From Pseudomonas sp. 5P_3.1_Bac2 (GTDB lineage Bacteria > Pseudomonadota > Gammaproteobacteria > Pseudomonadales > Pseudomonadaceae): a DNA stretch of 64,000 bases. The stretch spans positions 62,001-126,000 of the forward strand of contig NZ_JANLNY010000024.1 in the NCBI RefSeq assembly GCF_025465995.1, written 5' to 3'. Positions within the stretch are counted from its first letter, which is position 1. Every line of letters begins with the position of its first letter. A program made the translations under genes and the position numbers. Below the pieces are notes generated by a model, which made no database searches, was not told the origin of the DNA, and saw only the letters and a program-made list of their open reading frames with translations. Positions 26,716 to 36,289 of the stretch are shown piece by piece.

Positions 26716-27762
26716 CTAAGTTCGAGGCGCGGCGGCCAGTTGGGCTAGCAGTTGCTGCCGCTCGGCAGGGGCTAACTGCGCTATCTCGCGCACTCGTTGA
26801 TAGAAGTGCGGCCAACTGTGCTGCGTCTCGTCATACAGCCTAGCAAAAGCTGGAATCCACTGGTCGTAAAGTCCGAAGGGCAGCAGCTTGGCGTTGTTCA
26901 GCGGGCTGTATATCCAGCCATCAAAACGACCGTTTCCGCCCCATTGTTCATCCCTTAGTTGCTGGTATTGCTGGCGCAGGCGGGTGAACTCAGCCTGTTT
27001 AGCGCGGCGCTTAGCGGCCACCGATAAGGGTTGGGCGTAGACCGTGGTCAAGCGCGCGCGGGTGGCCAAAACCAGTTGGCTGAAAGCCTCACGCTGTTGG
27101 TCGGAATTATCCGAAGGGCTGGGCAAACCTTGGGCCTGGCGCCATTGGCGCAAGCCTTCACGCTCGACAAAGGTGGCGTAGGATTCGTTGAACGCGGTAT
27201 CGCCTGGCAGATAAAACTGCTGGTGAGCCAGCTCATGGAAGATCACCGCCACCACGCGCTCGTCGCTCCAGCGCAGCATGGTGTTGAGCAGCGGGTCGTC
27301 GAACCAGCCCAGCGTGGAGTAAGCCTCGACGCCGCCGATGTAGGTGTCCAGCCCCTGCTGTTTCAGCAGCGCGGCAGCACCGCGGGCGCGGCCTTGTTGA
27401 TAAAAACCGCGATAGGCGACGCAGCCGGCAATGGGGAAGCAGTGCAGCTGTGGCTCGAGGGAAAACTCCTCGGTGGCGAACACGTTCCACACCACAAAGG
27501 GCCGCTTGATATCGGCGTATAGGCGATAGCTGCGGTTATCCGGCAGGCTTAATTGGCTGCTGGCGAAGTCCCGCGCTTGTTGGGTCAGGGCTAAACGCTG
27601 CTTAAGCGGGGCGGCGGTGTGCGCGTCAGTCAGTAACGCACTGACCGGCTGGCGCGCATTGAGCAGTTGCAGTTGGCCACGGGCGAGCTGGCTGTAGTAA
27701 TCCAGCGTGCTGCAGGCACTGAGCAACAAGGCGGTGGTTAAGGTGAGGAGCAAACGCAGCAT
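26716..27762 (-). CDS. Lipoprotein zinc aminopeptidase (DUF2265/Aminopep family)
   Basis: 348 residues from the ATG at 27762. A lipobox LLLSACS marks a lipoprotein. VAVIFHELAHQQFYL carries an HEXXH zinc site with downstream NESYATFVE supplying the glutamate, and AYSTLGWFDDPLLNTML is conserved in this predicted-aminopeptidase family. Sits 55 bases upstream of the DUF1161 gene on the same strand and may share a transcript. Substrate unknown. Confidence 0.85.
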   Translation of the reverse strand: MLRLLLTLTTALLLSACSTLDYYSQLARGQLQLLNARQPVSALLTDAHTAAPLKQRLALTQQARDFASSQLSLPDNRSYRLYADIKRPFVVWNVFATEEFSLEPQLHCFPIAGCVAYRGFYQQGRARGAAALLKQQGLDTYIGGVEAYSTLGWFDDPLLNTMLRWSDERVVAVIFHELAHQQFYLPGDTAFNESYATFVEREGLRQWRQAQGLPSPSDNSDQQREAFSQLVLATRARLTTVYAQPLSVAAKRRAKQAEFTRLRQQYQQLRDEQWGGNGRFDGWIYSPLNNAKLLPFGLYDQWIPAFARLYDETQHSWPHFYQRVREIAQLAPAERQQLLAQLAAAPRT

Positions 27763-27904
27763 GCTGTGGTGCCTAAGGTGGACGCAGAGGGTCAATCTAT
27801 CAAATTGTCGTGGGCGCGGTGGCGCAGAGTTGATGCAGGGCAAGGTCTGTCTGCTGCGCCAGGCATAGACTGCGCAGACTTGCTGACCCTATGAGACTTT
27901 GTTG

Positions 27905-28981
27905 ATGGCCATGATGAAAGCGGCGGTGTTTGTTGAGCCGGGACGTATTGAGTTAATCGATAAGCCGATCCCTGAAGTGGGCCCCAACGATGCGTTGGTG
28001 CGCATCACCACCACGACCATCTGCGGCACCGATGTGCATATCCTCAAAGGTGAGTACCCGGTGGCCAAGGGGCTTACCATCGGTCATGAGCCGGTGGGGG
28101 TGATCGAGAAGCTTGGCAGCAATGTGCAGGGCTATCAGGAAGGGCAGCGGGTGATTGCCGGGGCGATCTGCCCGAGCTTTAGTTCCTACGCCAGCCAAGA
28201 TGGTTTGGGCTCGCAGGATGGCGGTTGCAGTTGCCACGGCTATAAGCCCATGGGCGGCTGGCGCTTCGGCAACAGCATCGACGGCACCCAGGCCGAATAT
28301 GTGCTGGTGCCCGATGCCCAGGGCAACCTGGCACCGGTGCCGGATGGCCTCACTGATGAACAGGTGCTGATGTGTCCGGACATCATGTCCACCGGTTTTG
28401 CTGGCGCCGAGCAGGCCAATATCAAGATTGGTGACATTGTTGCGGTATTTGCCCAAGGCCCGATTGGCCTGTGCGCCACCGCCGGGGCCAAGCTGCGCGG
28501 GGCGAGCCTGATTATCGTGGTCGACGGCGTGAATCAGCGCTTAGAGATCGCCAAGCAGATGGGCGCGGACATCACCCTCAACTTCAATGAAGTGGATGTG
28601 GTGGCGGAGATTCTGCGCTTAACCGGCGGCCGTGGCGTGGATGCTTCGATTGAGGCGCTGGGTTTGCAGTCGACTTTTGAAAGTGCGCTGCGTGTGCTGA
28701 AACCGGGCGGTACGTTATCCAGTTTGGGTGTGTATTCCACCGATTTGGTGATCCCGCTCAGCGCCTTTCATGCAGGCTTAGGCGACAACAAGATCATTAC
28801 CTCACTGTGCCCAGGTGGTAAGGAGCGCATGCGCCGTTTGATGAGCGTGGTGGCCAGCGGACGCATGGACTTCTCGGCGTTGGTCACCCACCAGTTTGGC
28901 CTTGAGCAAATCACGGAGGCCTATGACTTGTTTGCCAATCAGCGTGATGGGGTGCTGAAGGTGGCGATTAAGCCGTTTTAG
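27905..28981 (+). CDS. Zinc-dependent NAD(P) alcohol dehydrogenase
   Basis: About 358 residues of the medium-chain dehydrogenase family. Catalytic zinc ligands are Cys in TICGTDVH, His in IGHEPVG and Asp in MCPDIMSTG, the pattern of secondary-alcohol dehydrogenases. The coenzyme loop is VAVFAQGPIGLCATAGAKL (GxGxxG-like, first Gly replaced), with an acidic/valine strand end IIVVDGVNQR suggesting NAD preference. The structural zinc tetrad is absent, as expected for this subgroup. The start is ATG 27905 or 27914. Substrate range unknown. Confidence 0.85.
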   Translation: MAMMKAAVFVEPGRIELIDKPIPEVGPNDALVRITTTTICGTDVHILKGEYPVAKGLTIGHEPVGVIEKLGSNVQGYQEGQRVIAGAICPSFSSYASQDGLGSQDGGCSCHGYKPMGGWRFGNSIDGTQAEYVLVPDAQGNLAPVPDGLTDEQVLMCPDIMSTGFAGAEQANIKIGDIVAVFAQGPIGLCATAGAKLRGASLIIVVDGVNQRLEIAKQMGADITLNFNEVDVVAEILRLTGGRGVDASIEALGLQSTFESALRVLKPGGTLSSLGVYSTDLVIPLSAFHAGLGDNKIITSLCPGGKERMRRLMSVVASGRMDFSALVTHQFGLEQITEAYDLFANQRDGVLKVAIKPF

Positions 28982-28984
28982 GCG

Positions 28985-29300
28985 GGGGGTTGTGGTGGGG
29001 CTGGGATGTGGGCTGCGCCCCCGGATTACGCCCGCTGCGCGGGCTAATCCGGGCTACGGCGGGGGTGGATTGTGGTGGGGCTTGGATGTGGGCTGCGGCC
29101 CCGGATTACGCTCGCTGCGTGGGCTAATCCAGGCCACGGCGGGGGTGGATTTTGGTGGGGCTTAGATGTGGGCTGGCCCCCGGATTACGCCCGCTGTGCG
29201 GGCTAATCCGGGTTACGACGGGGGTGGATTGTGGTGGGGCTGGGATGTGGGCTGCGCCCCCGGATTACGCCCGCTGCGCGGGCTAATCCAGGCTACGAGC
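28985..29300. repeat. Four tandem 80-bp units, each with a REP-like palindrome
   Basis: TGTGGTGGGG (or a one-base variant) recurs at 28991, 29071, 29151 and 29230, giving periods of 80, 80 and 79. Each unit carries GGATTACGC...GGGCTAATCC starting near 29023, 29103, 29182 and 29262. It fills the space between the convergent adh and DUF3392 genes, and the last unit supplies the TAG stop of the DUF3392 gene. Confidence 0.9.
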
Positions 29301-29616
29301 GGTCGGCGAGGATGCCGATGATGCAGAACACTAGGATCAGCACCGGGGCTAGGGTGAAGTTGTTGAAGTAGCCCAAGGCCTGCGCCAGGTAAGGGGTGGC
29401 GTAGACGATCAGCAGGCCGTAGCCGATGGCGCAGAGCAGGACGAAGATCAGGGTGCGGAAAATAAAGTTGAGGCTGGCGGTGTTGCGCTGCACCCAAGCA
29501 TTAATAGCCGGGCCGATCAGCACCAGCAAGCTGGCGATGATGGCTAAGGAAATATCGTTAAGGTGACTGCGGCTCCAGCGTGAAAGCGTGACGATCAGGT
29601 CGAGTAGCAGGTCCAT
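29293..29616 (-). CDS. DUF3392 inner-membrane protein
   Basis: 107 residues with three hydrophobic helices: about 22-40 (SLAIIASLLVLIGPAI), 52-75 (FRTLIFVLLCAIGYGLLIV) and 84-103 (LAPVLILVFCIIGIL). Length and layout fit DUF3392, commonly found next to hemW/rdgB in Pseudomonas. Function unknown. Its stop lies within the tandem-repeat block. Confidence 0.85.
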   Translation of the reverse strand: MDLLLDLIVTLSRWSRSHLNDISLAIIASLLVLIGPAINAWVQRNTASLNFIFRTLIFVLLCAIGYGLLIVYATPYLAQALGYFNNFTLAPVLILVFCIIGILADRS

Positions 29617-29644
29617 CCGGTTTCCTTAGTGCGTGGTTGGGGGC

Positions 29645-30802
29645 TCAGGGTAAAAACAATTGCAGCAAATCGTTTAAGAACAACTGGCCTTTGTCCGTGG
29701 CGCATAAACGGGCCGGGTCAGCGTGCAGCAGGCCGCGTTGTTCAGCCTGGCGGCGCGCCTCGGCCAGTTGGCTCAAGGGCAGGCCAGTGCGTGCAGTGAA
29801 CAGGCTGGCCGCGACGCCGTCCGTGAGGCGCAGCACATTCATCAGAAATTCAAAGGGCAGCTCGTCCACGCTCAATAGGCGCTCGCCGTTGCTGCGTTTG
29901 TTCTGTGCCAGATAATCCTTCGGCAGGCGCGTTTTCCAGGTACGTGCAATGCTGCCATCGGGCTGGCTGACTTTGCCATGGGCGCCGGCGCCAATCCCTA
30001 AGAAGTCGCCGAAGGTCCAATAGTTCAGATTATGTCGCGCAGCCTTGCCCGCTTGGGCATAGGCCGACACCTCGTATTGGCCGTAACCCTCGGCGGCCAG
30101 CAGGGCCTGGCCGGCCTCTTGGATGTCCCAGAGGATGTCGTCTTCCGGCACTTGCGGGGGCTGGTTCCAGAACACCGTGTTGGGTTCGACGGTCAGCTGA
30201 TACCAGGATAGATGCGTTGGCTGTTGGGCGATGGCGGTGCGCAGGTCGCTTAACGCATCGTCAATCGACTGCTCGGGCAGGCCGTGCATCAAATCCAGAT
30301 TGAAGTTATCGAAGCCAGCGGCGCGGGCCATATCGGCGGCGCGTACGGCTTCGTCGCCATCGTGGATGCGGCCCAGGGCTTTGAGTTTTTCTGCCTGAAA
30401 GCTCTGCACGCCAATCGACAGGCGATTGATGCCTAAGCGGCGGTAATCGCGAAACTTAGCCTGCTCGAAGGTACCGGGGTTGGCTTCCAGGGTGATCTCG
30501 ATGTCGTCGGCAAAGCCGGCGCGCTGCTCCACCCCGGCGAGCAAGCGGCCCAGGGCTTTGGCGGAGAACAAACTGGGTGTGCCGCCGCCGAAAAAGATCG
30601 AGCTGAGTTTACGCCCATGGGCGTGGCGCAGGTCGTGGTCAAGGTCAGCCAACAGCGCGTCGACGTACTCTTCTTCGGGCAAATTCGGCCCGGCGGCGTG
30701 GGAGTTAAAGTCGCAGTAGGGGCACTTCTTCACGCACCACGGGATGTGGATATACAGCGCCAGAGGTGGCAAGACGAACTGAGCTGGCGCTGCGAGGGTC
30801 AT
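29645..30802 (-). CDS. hemW: Radical-SAM heme chaperone HemW
   Basis: 385 residues. The [4Fe-4S]/SAM motif is [16 protein letters not shown] (CxxxCxxC), followed by [10 protein letters not shown] and the ANPGT segment. The extra Cys-Phe-type residue after the third Cys (CDF) matches HemW, formerly called HemN-like; HemN proper differs. It delivers heme to respiratory enzymes. Its ATG overlaps the rdgB stop (ATGA). Confidence 0.93.
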   Translation of the reverse strand: MTLAAPAQFVLPPLALYIHIPWCVKKCPYCDFNSHAAGPNLPEEEYVDALLADLDHDLRHAHGRKLSSIFFGGGTPSLFSAKALGRLLAGVEQRAGFADDIEITLEANPGTFEQAKFRDYRRLGINRLSIGVQSFQAEKLKALGRIHDGDEAVRAADMARAAGFDNFNLDLMHGLPEQSIDDALSDLRTAIAQQPTHLSWYQLTVEPNTVFWNQPPQVPEDDILWDIQEAGQALLAAEGYGQYEVSAYAQAGKAARHNLNYWTFGDFLGIGAGAHGKVSQPDGSIARTWKTRLPKDYLAQNKRSNGERLLSVDELPFEFLMNVLRLTDGVAASLFTARTGLPLSQLAEARRQAEQRGLLHADPARLCATDKGQLFLNDLLQLFLP

Positions 30803-31395
30803 GCCAACCCCAGGCGTTGTTTGAGCAAGGCCATGGCGCGGGCGCGATGGCTGATCTGGTTCTTCTCGGCGCTGGGCAATTCAGCACTGGAGCAGTTGCG
30901 CTCAGCCACCCAGAACAGCGGGTCGTAACCGAAACCGTGTTCGCCACGGGCGGCGTGGAGGATCTGCCCGTGCCAGAGGCCTTCGCAGATGATCGGCAGT
31001 GGGTCGTCGGCGTGCCGTACCAAGGCCAGGCAGCAGACAAACTGCGCGCCGCGCTGGGCATCCGGGACGTCTTTCAGGGCTTCCAATAGCTTGGCGTTAT
31101 TCGCCGCGTCGCCTTGGCCATCGGCATAGCGCGCCGAGTAGATGCCTGGGGCGCCGCCTAAAAAATCCACGGCCAGACCAGAGTCGTCGGCCAGCGCCGG
31201 CAAGCCGGACAGGCGTGCCGCATTGCGTGCCTTGAGGATGGCGTTCTCGATAAACGACAGGCCGGTTTCCTCCGGCTCCTCCAGGGAGAACTCCGCCACC
31301 GAGCGCACCTGCACGCTGCCGCCGAGCATAGCTTGCAGCTCTTTGAGTTTGCCGGCGTTGTGGCTGGCGAGGACGAGTTGGCTAAAGGGCATCAT
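30799..31395 (-). CDS. rdgB: XTP/dITP diphosphatase
   Basis: 198 residues. [13 protein letters not shown] at the start, [37 protein letters not shown] split across about residues 65-90, and GFGYDPLFW and ISHRARA mark RdgB/HAM1. It removes ITP, dITP and XTP from the pool, preventing mutagenic incorporation. Two successive ATGs make the start 31395 or 31392; the first overlaps the DUF4426 stop. Confidence 0.94.
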   Translation of the reverse strand: MMPFSQLVLASHNAGKLKELQAMLGGSVQVRSVAEFSLEEPEETGLSFIENAILKARNAARLSGLPALADDSGLAVDFLGGAPGIYSARYADGQGDAANNAKLLEALKDVPDAQRGAQFVCCLALVRHADDPLPIICEGLWHGQILHAARGEHGFGYDPLFWVAERNCSSAELPSAEKNQISHRARAMALLKQRLGLA

Positions 31396-31823
31396 TGGTC
31401 GGGGAACACTTCTTGGTTGAATTCGAAGCTATGGCTTTCGCCACCCGCCACGCTGACGTTAATGGTGAAACGCAGTTGCTCGTGGTGGGTGATGGGGAAC
31501 TGGGCCAGGTAGTAAATCGCCTCGCCTTCAGTCACCTGACGAAAGCTCAGGGGCTGCTCGCGGCTGGCTAGGTCCTTGATCTGGCCTGAAACATTGGCGG
31601 TGCTGGCCTTGCCGGCTTTAAGCACCGCGATGTTCAGCACGCCTTGGTTTTTGCTGCGCACCAGCTCTTTGGCGGCGGCGATATCAGGCTGCAAAAAGCT
31701 GGAGTTAAAGGCGCTGTAGTGCACCTCAAGGTCAGCAAAGCTGACTTTACGTTCGGCCAGCGCCGGCAGGCTAAGGCCCAGACATAAGCCGAGGCTGAGC
31801 AGGATTTTGGCGAAGCGGGACAT
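31392..31823 (-). CDS. DUF4426 periplasmic protein
   Basis: 143 residues from ATG 31823, with signal peptide [33 protein letters not shown] and NIAVLK fit DUF4426, a family next to metW-rdgB in Pseudomonas. Function unknown. It overlaps rdgB by four bases and follows metW by 33 bases. Confidence 0.85.
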   Translation of the reverse strand: MSRFAKILLSLGLCLGLSLPALAERKVSFADLEVHYSAFNSSFLQPDIAAAKELVRSKNQGVLNIAVLKAGKASTANVSGQIKDLASREQPLSFRQVTEGEAIYYLAQFPITHHEQLRFTINVSVAGGESHSFEFNQEVFPDQ

Positions 31824-31856
31824 GGTTATCTCCTCAAGCAAAACCAGTGGGGCCGA

Positions 31857-32477
31857 TCAGGTGGCGATCTGCACGTCGCTGGCTGTGGTGCCGCTGATGC
31901 GGTAAATGCCGATTTCACCGAGCAGATTCGGCCAGGCGCGACTGGCCCAGCCATGCCGATGTTTACGGTCTACCGCTAAGCGATCGATGATTTTTGCGCC
32001 TTGGTCGTGGCACAGGTTCTCGAAGTCTTCGAAGGTGCAAAAGTGGATGTTCGGCGTGTTGAACCAGGTATACGGCAGGAAGTCCGACACTGGCATGCGG
32101 CCCTTGGTGGTCAGGTACCAGCGGCAGCGCCAATGGCCAAAGTTGGGGAAAGTGATGATGCAGGTCTTACCCACCCGCAGCATTTCCGCCAGAACTTTGT
32201 CCGGGTAGTTCAGCGCTTGCAGCGACTGGGTCATGACCACCACATCGAAGCTGTTGCTGGCGAAGTTGCCCAGGCCGTTGTCGAGGTTCTGCTCGATCAC
32301 GTTGACGCCTTTGGCCACGCACTGGGCGATGTTATCGGCATCGATCTCCAGACCGTAGCCGCTGACCTGACGGTTTTCGCTGAGCCAGGCGAGCAATTCG
32401 CCGTTGCCGCAACCTAAGTCGAGGACGCGGCTGCCAGTGGGAATCCACTGTTGAATGATTTCCAAATCCGCGCGCAT
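31857..32477 (-). CDS. metW: MetW methyltransferase-like protein
   Basis: 206 residues. SAM-binding motif VLDLGCGNGELLAWL, then DVVVMTQSLQALNYP and ITFPNFGHWRCRWYL. MetW works with MetX in homoserine acylation in pseudomonads and related bacteria. It begins 2 bases after metX ends. Confidence 0.93.
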   Translation of the reverse strand: MRADLEIIQQWIPTGSRVLDLGCGNGELLAWLSENRQVSGYGLEIDADNIAQCVAKGVNVIEQNLDNGLGNFASNSFDVVVMTQSLQALNYPDKVLAEMLRVGKTCIITFPNFGHWRCRWYLTTKGRMPVSDFLPYTWFNTPNIHFCTFEDFENLCHDQGAKIIDRLAVDRKHRHGWASRAWPNLLGEIGIYRISGTTASDVQIAT

Positions 32478-32479
32478 GG

Positions 32480-33619
32480 CTACACCTTAATCCTTTGCAT
32501 ATAACTGCTGAAACCCTGCTGGTAGCGGGCAATCGGCATGAGGAAGGCGTCGTGACCTTGTGGCGCGTCGATCTCCAGATAGCAGACGTTCTTGCGCGCG
32601 GCGGTCAGCGCATCGACGATTTCCCGCGAGCGTGCCGGCGAGAAGCGCCAGTCGGTGGTGAACGAGATCACGCAGAAGTCCGCCTTGACCCCGGCCAACG
32701 TCTTGGCCAGGTCGCCGTGATGGGCCGCCGCCGGGTCGTAGTAGTCCAGCGCCTTGGTCATCAGCAAATAGGTGTTGGCATCAAAGCGCGTGGAGAACTC
32801 TTCACCCTGATAGCGCAGGTAGCTTTCGACCTGGAACTCAACGCTGTGGAAGTCGTAGTTGAGTTTGTCGCTCTTAAGCCCCCGGCCGAATTTCTCGCCC
32901 ATGGCGTCATCGGACAGGTAGGTGATATGGCCGACCATGCGCGCCAGCATCAGGCCGCGCTTGGGGATCTCGCCCTGTTCCTGGAAGTGCCCGCCATGGA
33001 ACTGCGGGTCGGTGAGAATGGCCTGGCGCGCCACCTCGTTAAAGGCGATGTTTTGCGCCGACAGCTTGGGCGCCGAGGCGATGGCCACACAGTGGCGCAC
33101 GCGCTCTGGGTAGCTGATGGTCCACTGCATGGCCTGCATGCCGCCTAAGCTGCCGCCAATCACTGCGGCCCATTGCTCGATGCCCAGGGCATCGGCCAGC
33201 CGCGCCTGGCTGTGCACCCAGTCTTCCACGGTCAGGACCGGGAAGTCGGCGCCAAAGGGCTTGCCGGTCGCCGGGTTGATGCTGCTGGGACCGGTGGAGC
33301 CATTGCAGCCGCCCAGGTTATTCAGGCTGACGACAAAGAACTTATTGGTGTCGATGGGCTTGCCCGGGCCGATATAGCTGTCCCACCAGCCGGGCTTGCG
33401 CTCATCGGCGCTGTGGTAGCCGGCGGCGTGATGGTGACCGGACAGGGCATGGCAAATCAGCACCGCATTACTGCGTGCGGCGTTGAGTTGCCCGTAGGTT
33501 TCATAAACCAGTTGGTAATCAGCCAGGCTGCGCCCGCTAGCCAGCGCTAGCGGCTCGGCAAAGTGCAGCACCTGGGGAGTTACCAAGCCAACAGAGTCGT
33601 GAGGAAAGGCAGTCGGCAT
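32480..33619 (-). CDS. metX: Homoserine O-acyltransferase (probably succinyl)
   Basis: 379 residues of the alpha/beta hydrolase fold. The nucleophile elbow is [14 protein letters not shown] (Ser), with Asp and His in [11 protein letters not shown] and QGHDAFLM. It starts methionine synthesis from homoserine; in Pseudomonas the MetX enzymes use succinyl-CoA, and the pairing with metW supports that role, but the acyl preference is inferred. Confidence 0.92.
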   Translation of the reverse strand: MPTAFPHDSVGLVTPQVLHFAEPLALASGRSLADYQLVYETYGQLNAARSNAVLICHALSGHHHAAGYHSADERKPGWWDSYIGPGKPIDTNKFFVVSLNNLGGCNGSTGPSSINPATGKPFGADFPVLTVEDWVHSQARLADALGIEQWAAVIGGSLGGMQAMQWTISYPERVRHCVAIASAPKLSAQNIAFNEVARQAILTDPQFHGGHFQEQGEIPKRGLMLARMVGHITYLSDDAMGEKFGRGLKSDKLNYDFHSVEFQVESYLRYQGEEFSTRFDANTYLLMTKALDYYDPAAAHHGDLAKTLAGVKADFCVISFTTDWRFSPARSREIVDALTAARKNVCYLEIDAPQGHDAFLMPIARYQQGFSSYMQRIKV

Positions 33620-33774
33620 CGACCTGCTCGCAATAGAAAGGGATTGAGGATCAAAGGCGCAGTCTAAAGAGCGCAGGGTAGCCCGGCAAGCATACCGCTC
33701 AGTGGATGACTAAGCGTCGCAGCGGCAGGGCTGCTGCGGGCGGCTGGCTAGGGCGCGGCGCAGCGTGGGCGAAG

Positions 33775-34074
33775 TTACAGCGGCGCTGGCAGCAGCGCCT
33801 GCAATTCAGCGGGGATGCTGCCGGGATTTTTGATCCGCACGCGCTTTTGCCGGCTTTGCAGACCGCTTTCCAGTTGCACCTGGGATTTGGCCACGGCAAA
33901 GCTGGCAGCGAGGAAGGCTTGCAGCATGGTGTTGGCCTTGCCGTCGACCGGCGGCGCGCTGAGCCGAATCTTCAGGCGCTCGCCATGCAGCCCGGCGAAC
34001 TCGTCGCGGCTGGCTTTGGGCTGCAGGTGGCAGTCGAGGATCAGGTCGTCGCCGTCACGCCGTAAAAAACTCAT
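33775..34074 (-). CDS. yggU: YggU (DUF167) family protein
   Basis: 99 residues. LDCHLQPKASRDEFAGLHGE and KIRLSAPPVDGKANTML are the DUF167 signature. Function unknown; its ATG shares a base with the yggT stop, as usual for this pair. Confidence 0.9.
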   Translation of the reverse strand: MSFLRRDGDDLILDCHLQPKASRDEFAGLHGERLKIRLSAPPVDGKANTMLQAFLAASFAVAKSQVQLESGLQSRQKRVRIKNPGSIPAELQALLPAPL

Positions 34075-34664
34075 TACAGCGCCAGGCTTAGGCCTTTGAG
34101 CATGCCGGTCATCACCGCCAGGTTGTTGATCACCAGCATGTCGATCAGGTTAAGGATCAAAAACGCCACAATCGGCGACAGATCCAGCCCGCCCAGGTTG
34201 GGCAGGATGCGCCGGATCGGCGCCAGCAGCGGCTCACAGATTTGCTGCACGAGCATGGCAGTCGGGTTGCTGGTGCCTTGGGCGACCCAAGACAAAATCA
34301 CGCTGATGATCAAGGCGAAGAAGAACACCTTAAGGAACAGCGCCGTCACGGCGATGATCGACCAGATCAGCAGTTGCACCGGGTTGAGCATGCCGTAGCC
34401 GTAAAGCATCAGGATCAGCGCCATCAGCACCATTTGCACGAGGATGGCCAGTACCAGCGAGGCCAGATCGAGGCCGCCGATGCTGGGGATGATCTTGCGC
34501 AGCGGGCGCAGCAGCGGATGGGTAGCGCGGACGATAAATTGGCTGACGGGGTTATAAAAATCCGCCCGCACCAGTTGCAGGATAAAACGCAGTAAGACGA
34601 TCAGCAGGTACAGGCTGCCGATGGTTTGCAGAACATAGATCGCTGCGGTGTTCAGTCCGGTCAT
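34074..34664 (-). CDS. yggT: YggT family inner-membrane protein
   Basis: 196 residues made of two similar halves. Each has hydrophobic helices followed by an NPVSQFIVRATHPLLRP-like or NPTAMLVQQICEPLLAP-like loop and a RRI(L/I)PxxGGLDLSP motif. A role in osmotic or ion homeostasis has been suggested for the family. Lies between proC and yggU. Confidence 0.9.
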   Translation of the reverse strand: MTGLNTAAIYVLQTIGSLYLLIVLLRFILQLVRADFYNPVSQFIVRATHPLLRPLRKIIPSIGGLDLASLVLAILVQMVLMALILMLYGYGMLNPVQLLIWSIIAVTALFLKVFFFALIISVILSWVAQGTSNPTAMLVQQICEPLLAPIRRILPNLGGLDLSPIVAFLILNLIDMLVINNLAVMTGMLKGLSLAL

Positions 34665-34674
34665 GACACGTCCT

Positions 34675-35493
34675 CTATTGACCCAGTTGTTCTGCTAGCT
34701 CGGCAGAGCGCTCGGCGGCGGCATTCAATGCCTGCGCAACCAGAGCTTCAAAGCCGCCAGCTTGGAAAGTTTTAATCGCAGCCTCGGTGGTGCCTGCAGG
34801 TGAGGTGACGCGGCGGCGCAGCTCACTGGCCTCCACATCGCTGGCTACGGCCATACGGGCGGCGCCCAAGGCGGTTTGCAGGGTCAGCTGGGCGGCGGTG
34901 GCACGCGGCAGGCCCAGTTGCTCGCCGGCGGCGGTCATGGCTTCGATCAGCAGGAAGAAATACGCCGGGCCACTGCCTGAGACGGCAGTAACGGCGTCGA
35001 TCAGCTGCTCTTCTTCCAACCACAGCGCCAGGCCGACGGCGCTGAGCAGTTGTTCGGCTTGCGCGCGTTGTGCCGCGGACACTCGAGCGTTGGCGTACAG
35101 ACCGCTGACGCCTTCACGCACCAGGGATGGGGTGTTGGGCATGCAGCGCACGATGGCGCTGTCGCCCAGCCAGTTGGTTAGGCTGGCGCAACTGATGCCG
35201 GCGGCGATGGAGACGATTAACTGCTGAGGGCCGATATGCTTGGCCAGGTCCAGGCAGACCTCTTTCATCCCCTGCGGTTTAACGGCGAGGACGATGACAT
35301 CGGCGCCCTGGATGGCTTCGACGTTGTCAGCAAAGGTACGAATGCCATGTTCCTGGCTGATCTTGTCGCGCTGCTCAGCGGTGCGGTCGCTGGCGCTGAT
35401 CTGGCTAGTGCTGACGCCTTGGGCGAGGAGGCCGCCAATCAGGCTGGTGGCCATATTGCCGGCCCCGATAAAGGCAATGCGTGGGGTAGTCAT
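34675..35493 (-). CDS. proC: Pyrroline-5-carboxylate reductase
   Basis: 272 residues from ATG 35493 (MTTPRIAFIGAGNMATSLIG). The NAD(P)-binding GAGNMA, VKPQGMKEV and the C-terminal AVSGSGPAYFFLLIEAM signature are clear. It makes proline from pyrroline-5-carboxylate. The upstream in-frame 41 codons overlap the previous intergenic space and were rejected. Confidence 0.95.
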   Translation of the reverse strand: MTTPRIAFIGAGNMATSLIGGLLAQGVSTSQISASDRTAEQRDKISQEHGIRTFADNVEAIQGADVIVLAVKPQGMKEVCLDLAKHIGPQQLIVSIAAGISCASLTNWLGDSAIVRCMPNTPSLVREGVSGLYANARVSAAQRAQAEQLLSAVGLALWLEEEQLIDAVTAVSGSGPAYFFLLIEAMTAAGEQLGLPRATAAQLTLQTALGAARMAVASDVEASELRRRVTSPAGTTEAAIKTFQAGGFEALVAQALNAAAERSAELAEQLGQ

Positions 35494-35527
35494 AAAAGCT
35501 TCCTTAGTCAGACTTAGCCAATTGAAT

Positions 35528-36226
35528 TCAGGTTGAGGGGTAATCACGCGCACCAAACAGTGCAGTCCCAATGCGCACCCACGTGGCACCTTCGGCGATG
35601 GCCGCCTCCAGGTCATGGCTCATGCCCATGGACAAAGTATCCAAGCCCAGGTTCAGCTCAGCATTCAGACCGTCCTGCAGGTTACGCAGGCGGGCGAAGG
35701 CGGCATGCTGGGCAGCGACGTCCTCAGTCGGCTCGGGGATTGTCATTAATCCGCGCAGGCGGATGTTGGGCAGTTGTGTAACAGCCTGTGCCAAGGCCGG
35801 CAGTTCTTCCGCCGCGCAGCCGGATTTGCTGGCTTCACCACTTACATTCACTTGTAGGCAAATATTCAGTGGCGGCAAGTCGCTGGGGCGCTGCGCCGAC
35901 AGACGTTGGGCGATTTTTAAGCGGTCGACCGAGTGCACCCAGGAGAAGTGCTCCGCGATGGGTTTGGTCTTATTCGACTGGATCGGCCCAATGAAATGCC
36001 AGACCAAGGGCAGGTCATTGAGCAGTTGCTGTTTATCCAGCGCTTCTTGCAGATAGTTTTCGCCGAAGTCGCTCAAGCCTGCGGCATAGGCATCACGCAC
36101 TGCCGCCGCGGGTTTGGTTTTACTGACTGCTAACAGGCCGATAGTGGCAGATTGTCTCGCCGAGGCTTGAGCCGCCTCACGTATCCGCACTCCGACCTTT
36201 GCAATATTAATTGCTATCGTGGACAT
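35528..36226 (-). CDS. yggS: YggS family PLP homeostasis protein
   Basis: 232 residues of the alanine-racemase-like barrel. LLAVSKTKPAAAV holds the PLP-binding lysine; GENYLQEALDKQ, WHFIGPIQSNKTKPI and LSMGMSHDLEAAI are conserved. It keeps PLP levels balanced. Divergent from pilT with 63 bases between starts. Confidence 0.94.
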   Translation of the reverse strand: MSTIAINIAKVGVRIREAAQASARQSATIGLLAVSKTKPAAAVRDAYAAGLSDFGENYLQEALDKQQLLNDLPLVWHFIGPIQSNKTKPIAEHFSWVHSVDRLKIAQRLSAQRPSDLPPLNICLQVNVSGEASKSGCAAEELPALAQAVTQLPNIRLRGLMTIPEPTEDVAAQHAAFARLRNLQDGLNAELNLGLDTLSMGMSHDLEAAIAEGATWVRIGTALFGARDYPST

Positions 36227-36289
36227 TACTTGCGCCCGCCGCCTAGGTATCGCGGCATTCTACCTGCTTGTTTACCATTAGGGAGTCCC

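Noticed and set aside
36152..36289. 46-codon N-terminal extension of pilT (and similar extensions of proC, prlC, csy2, yqgE)
   Set aside because: The extra residues are unlike the families and run through promoter or upstream-gene sequence; internal starts match known N-termini.
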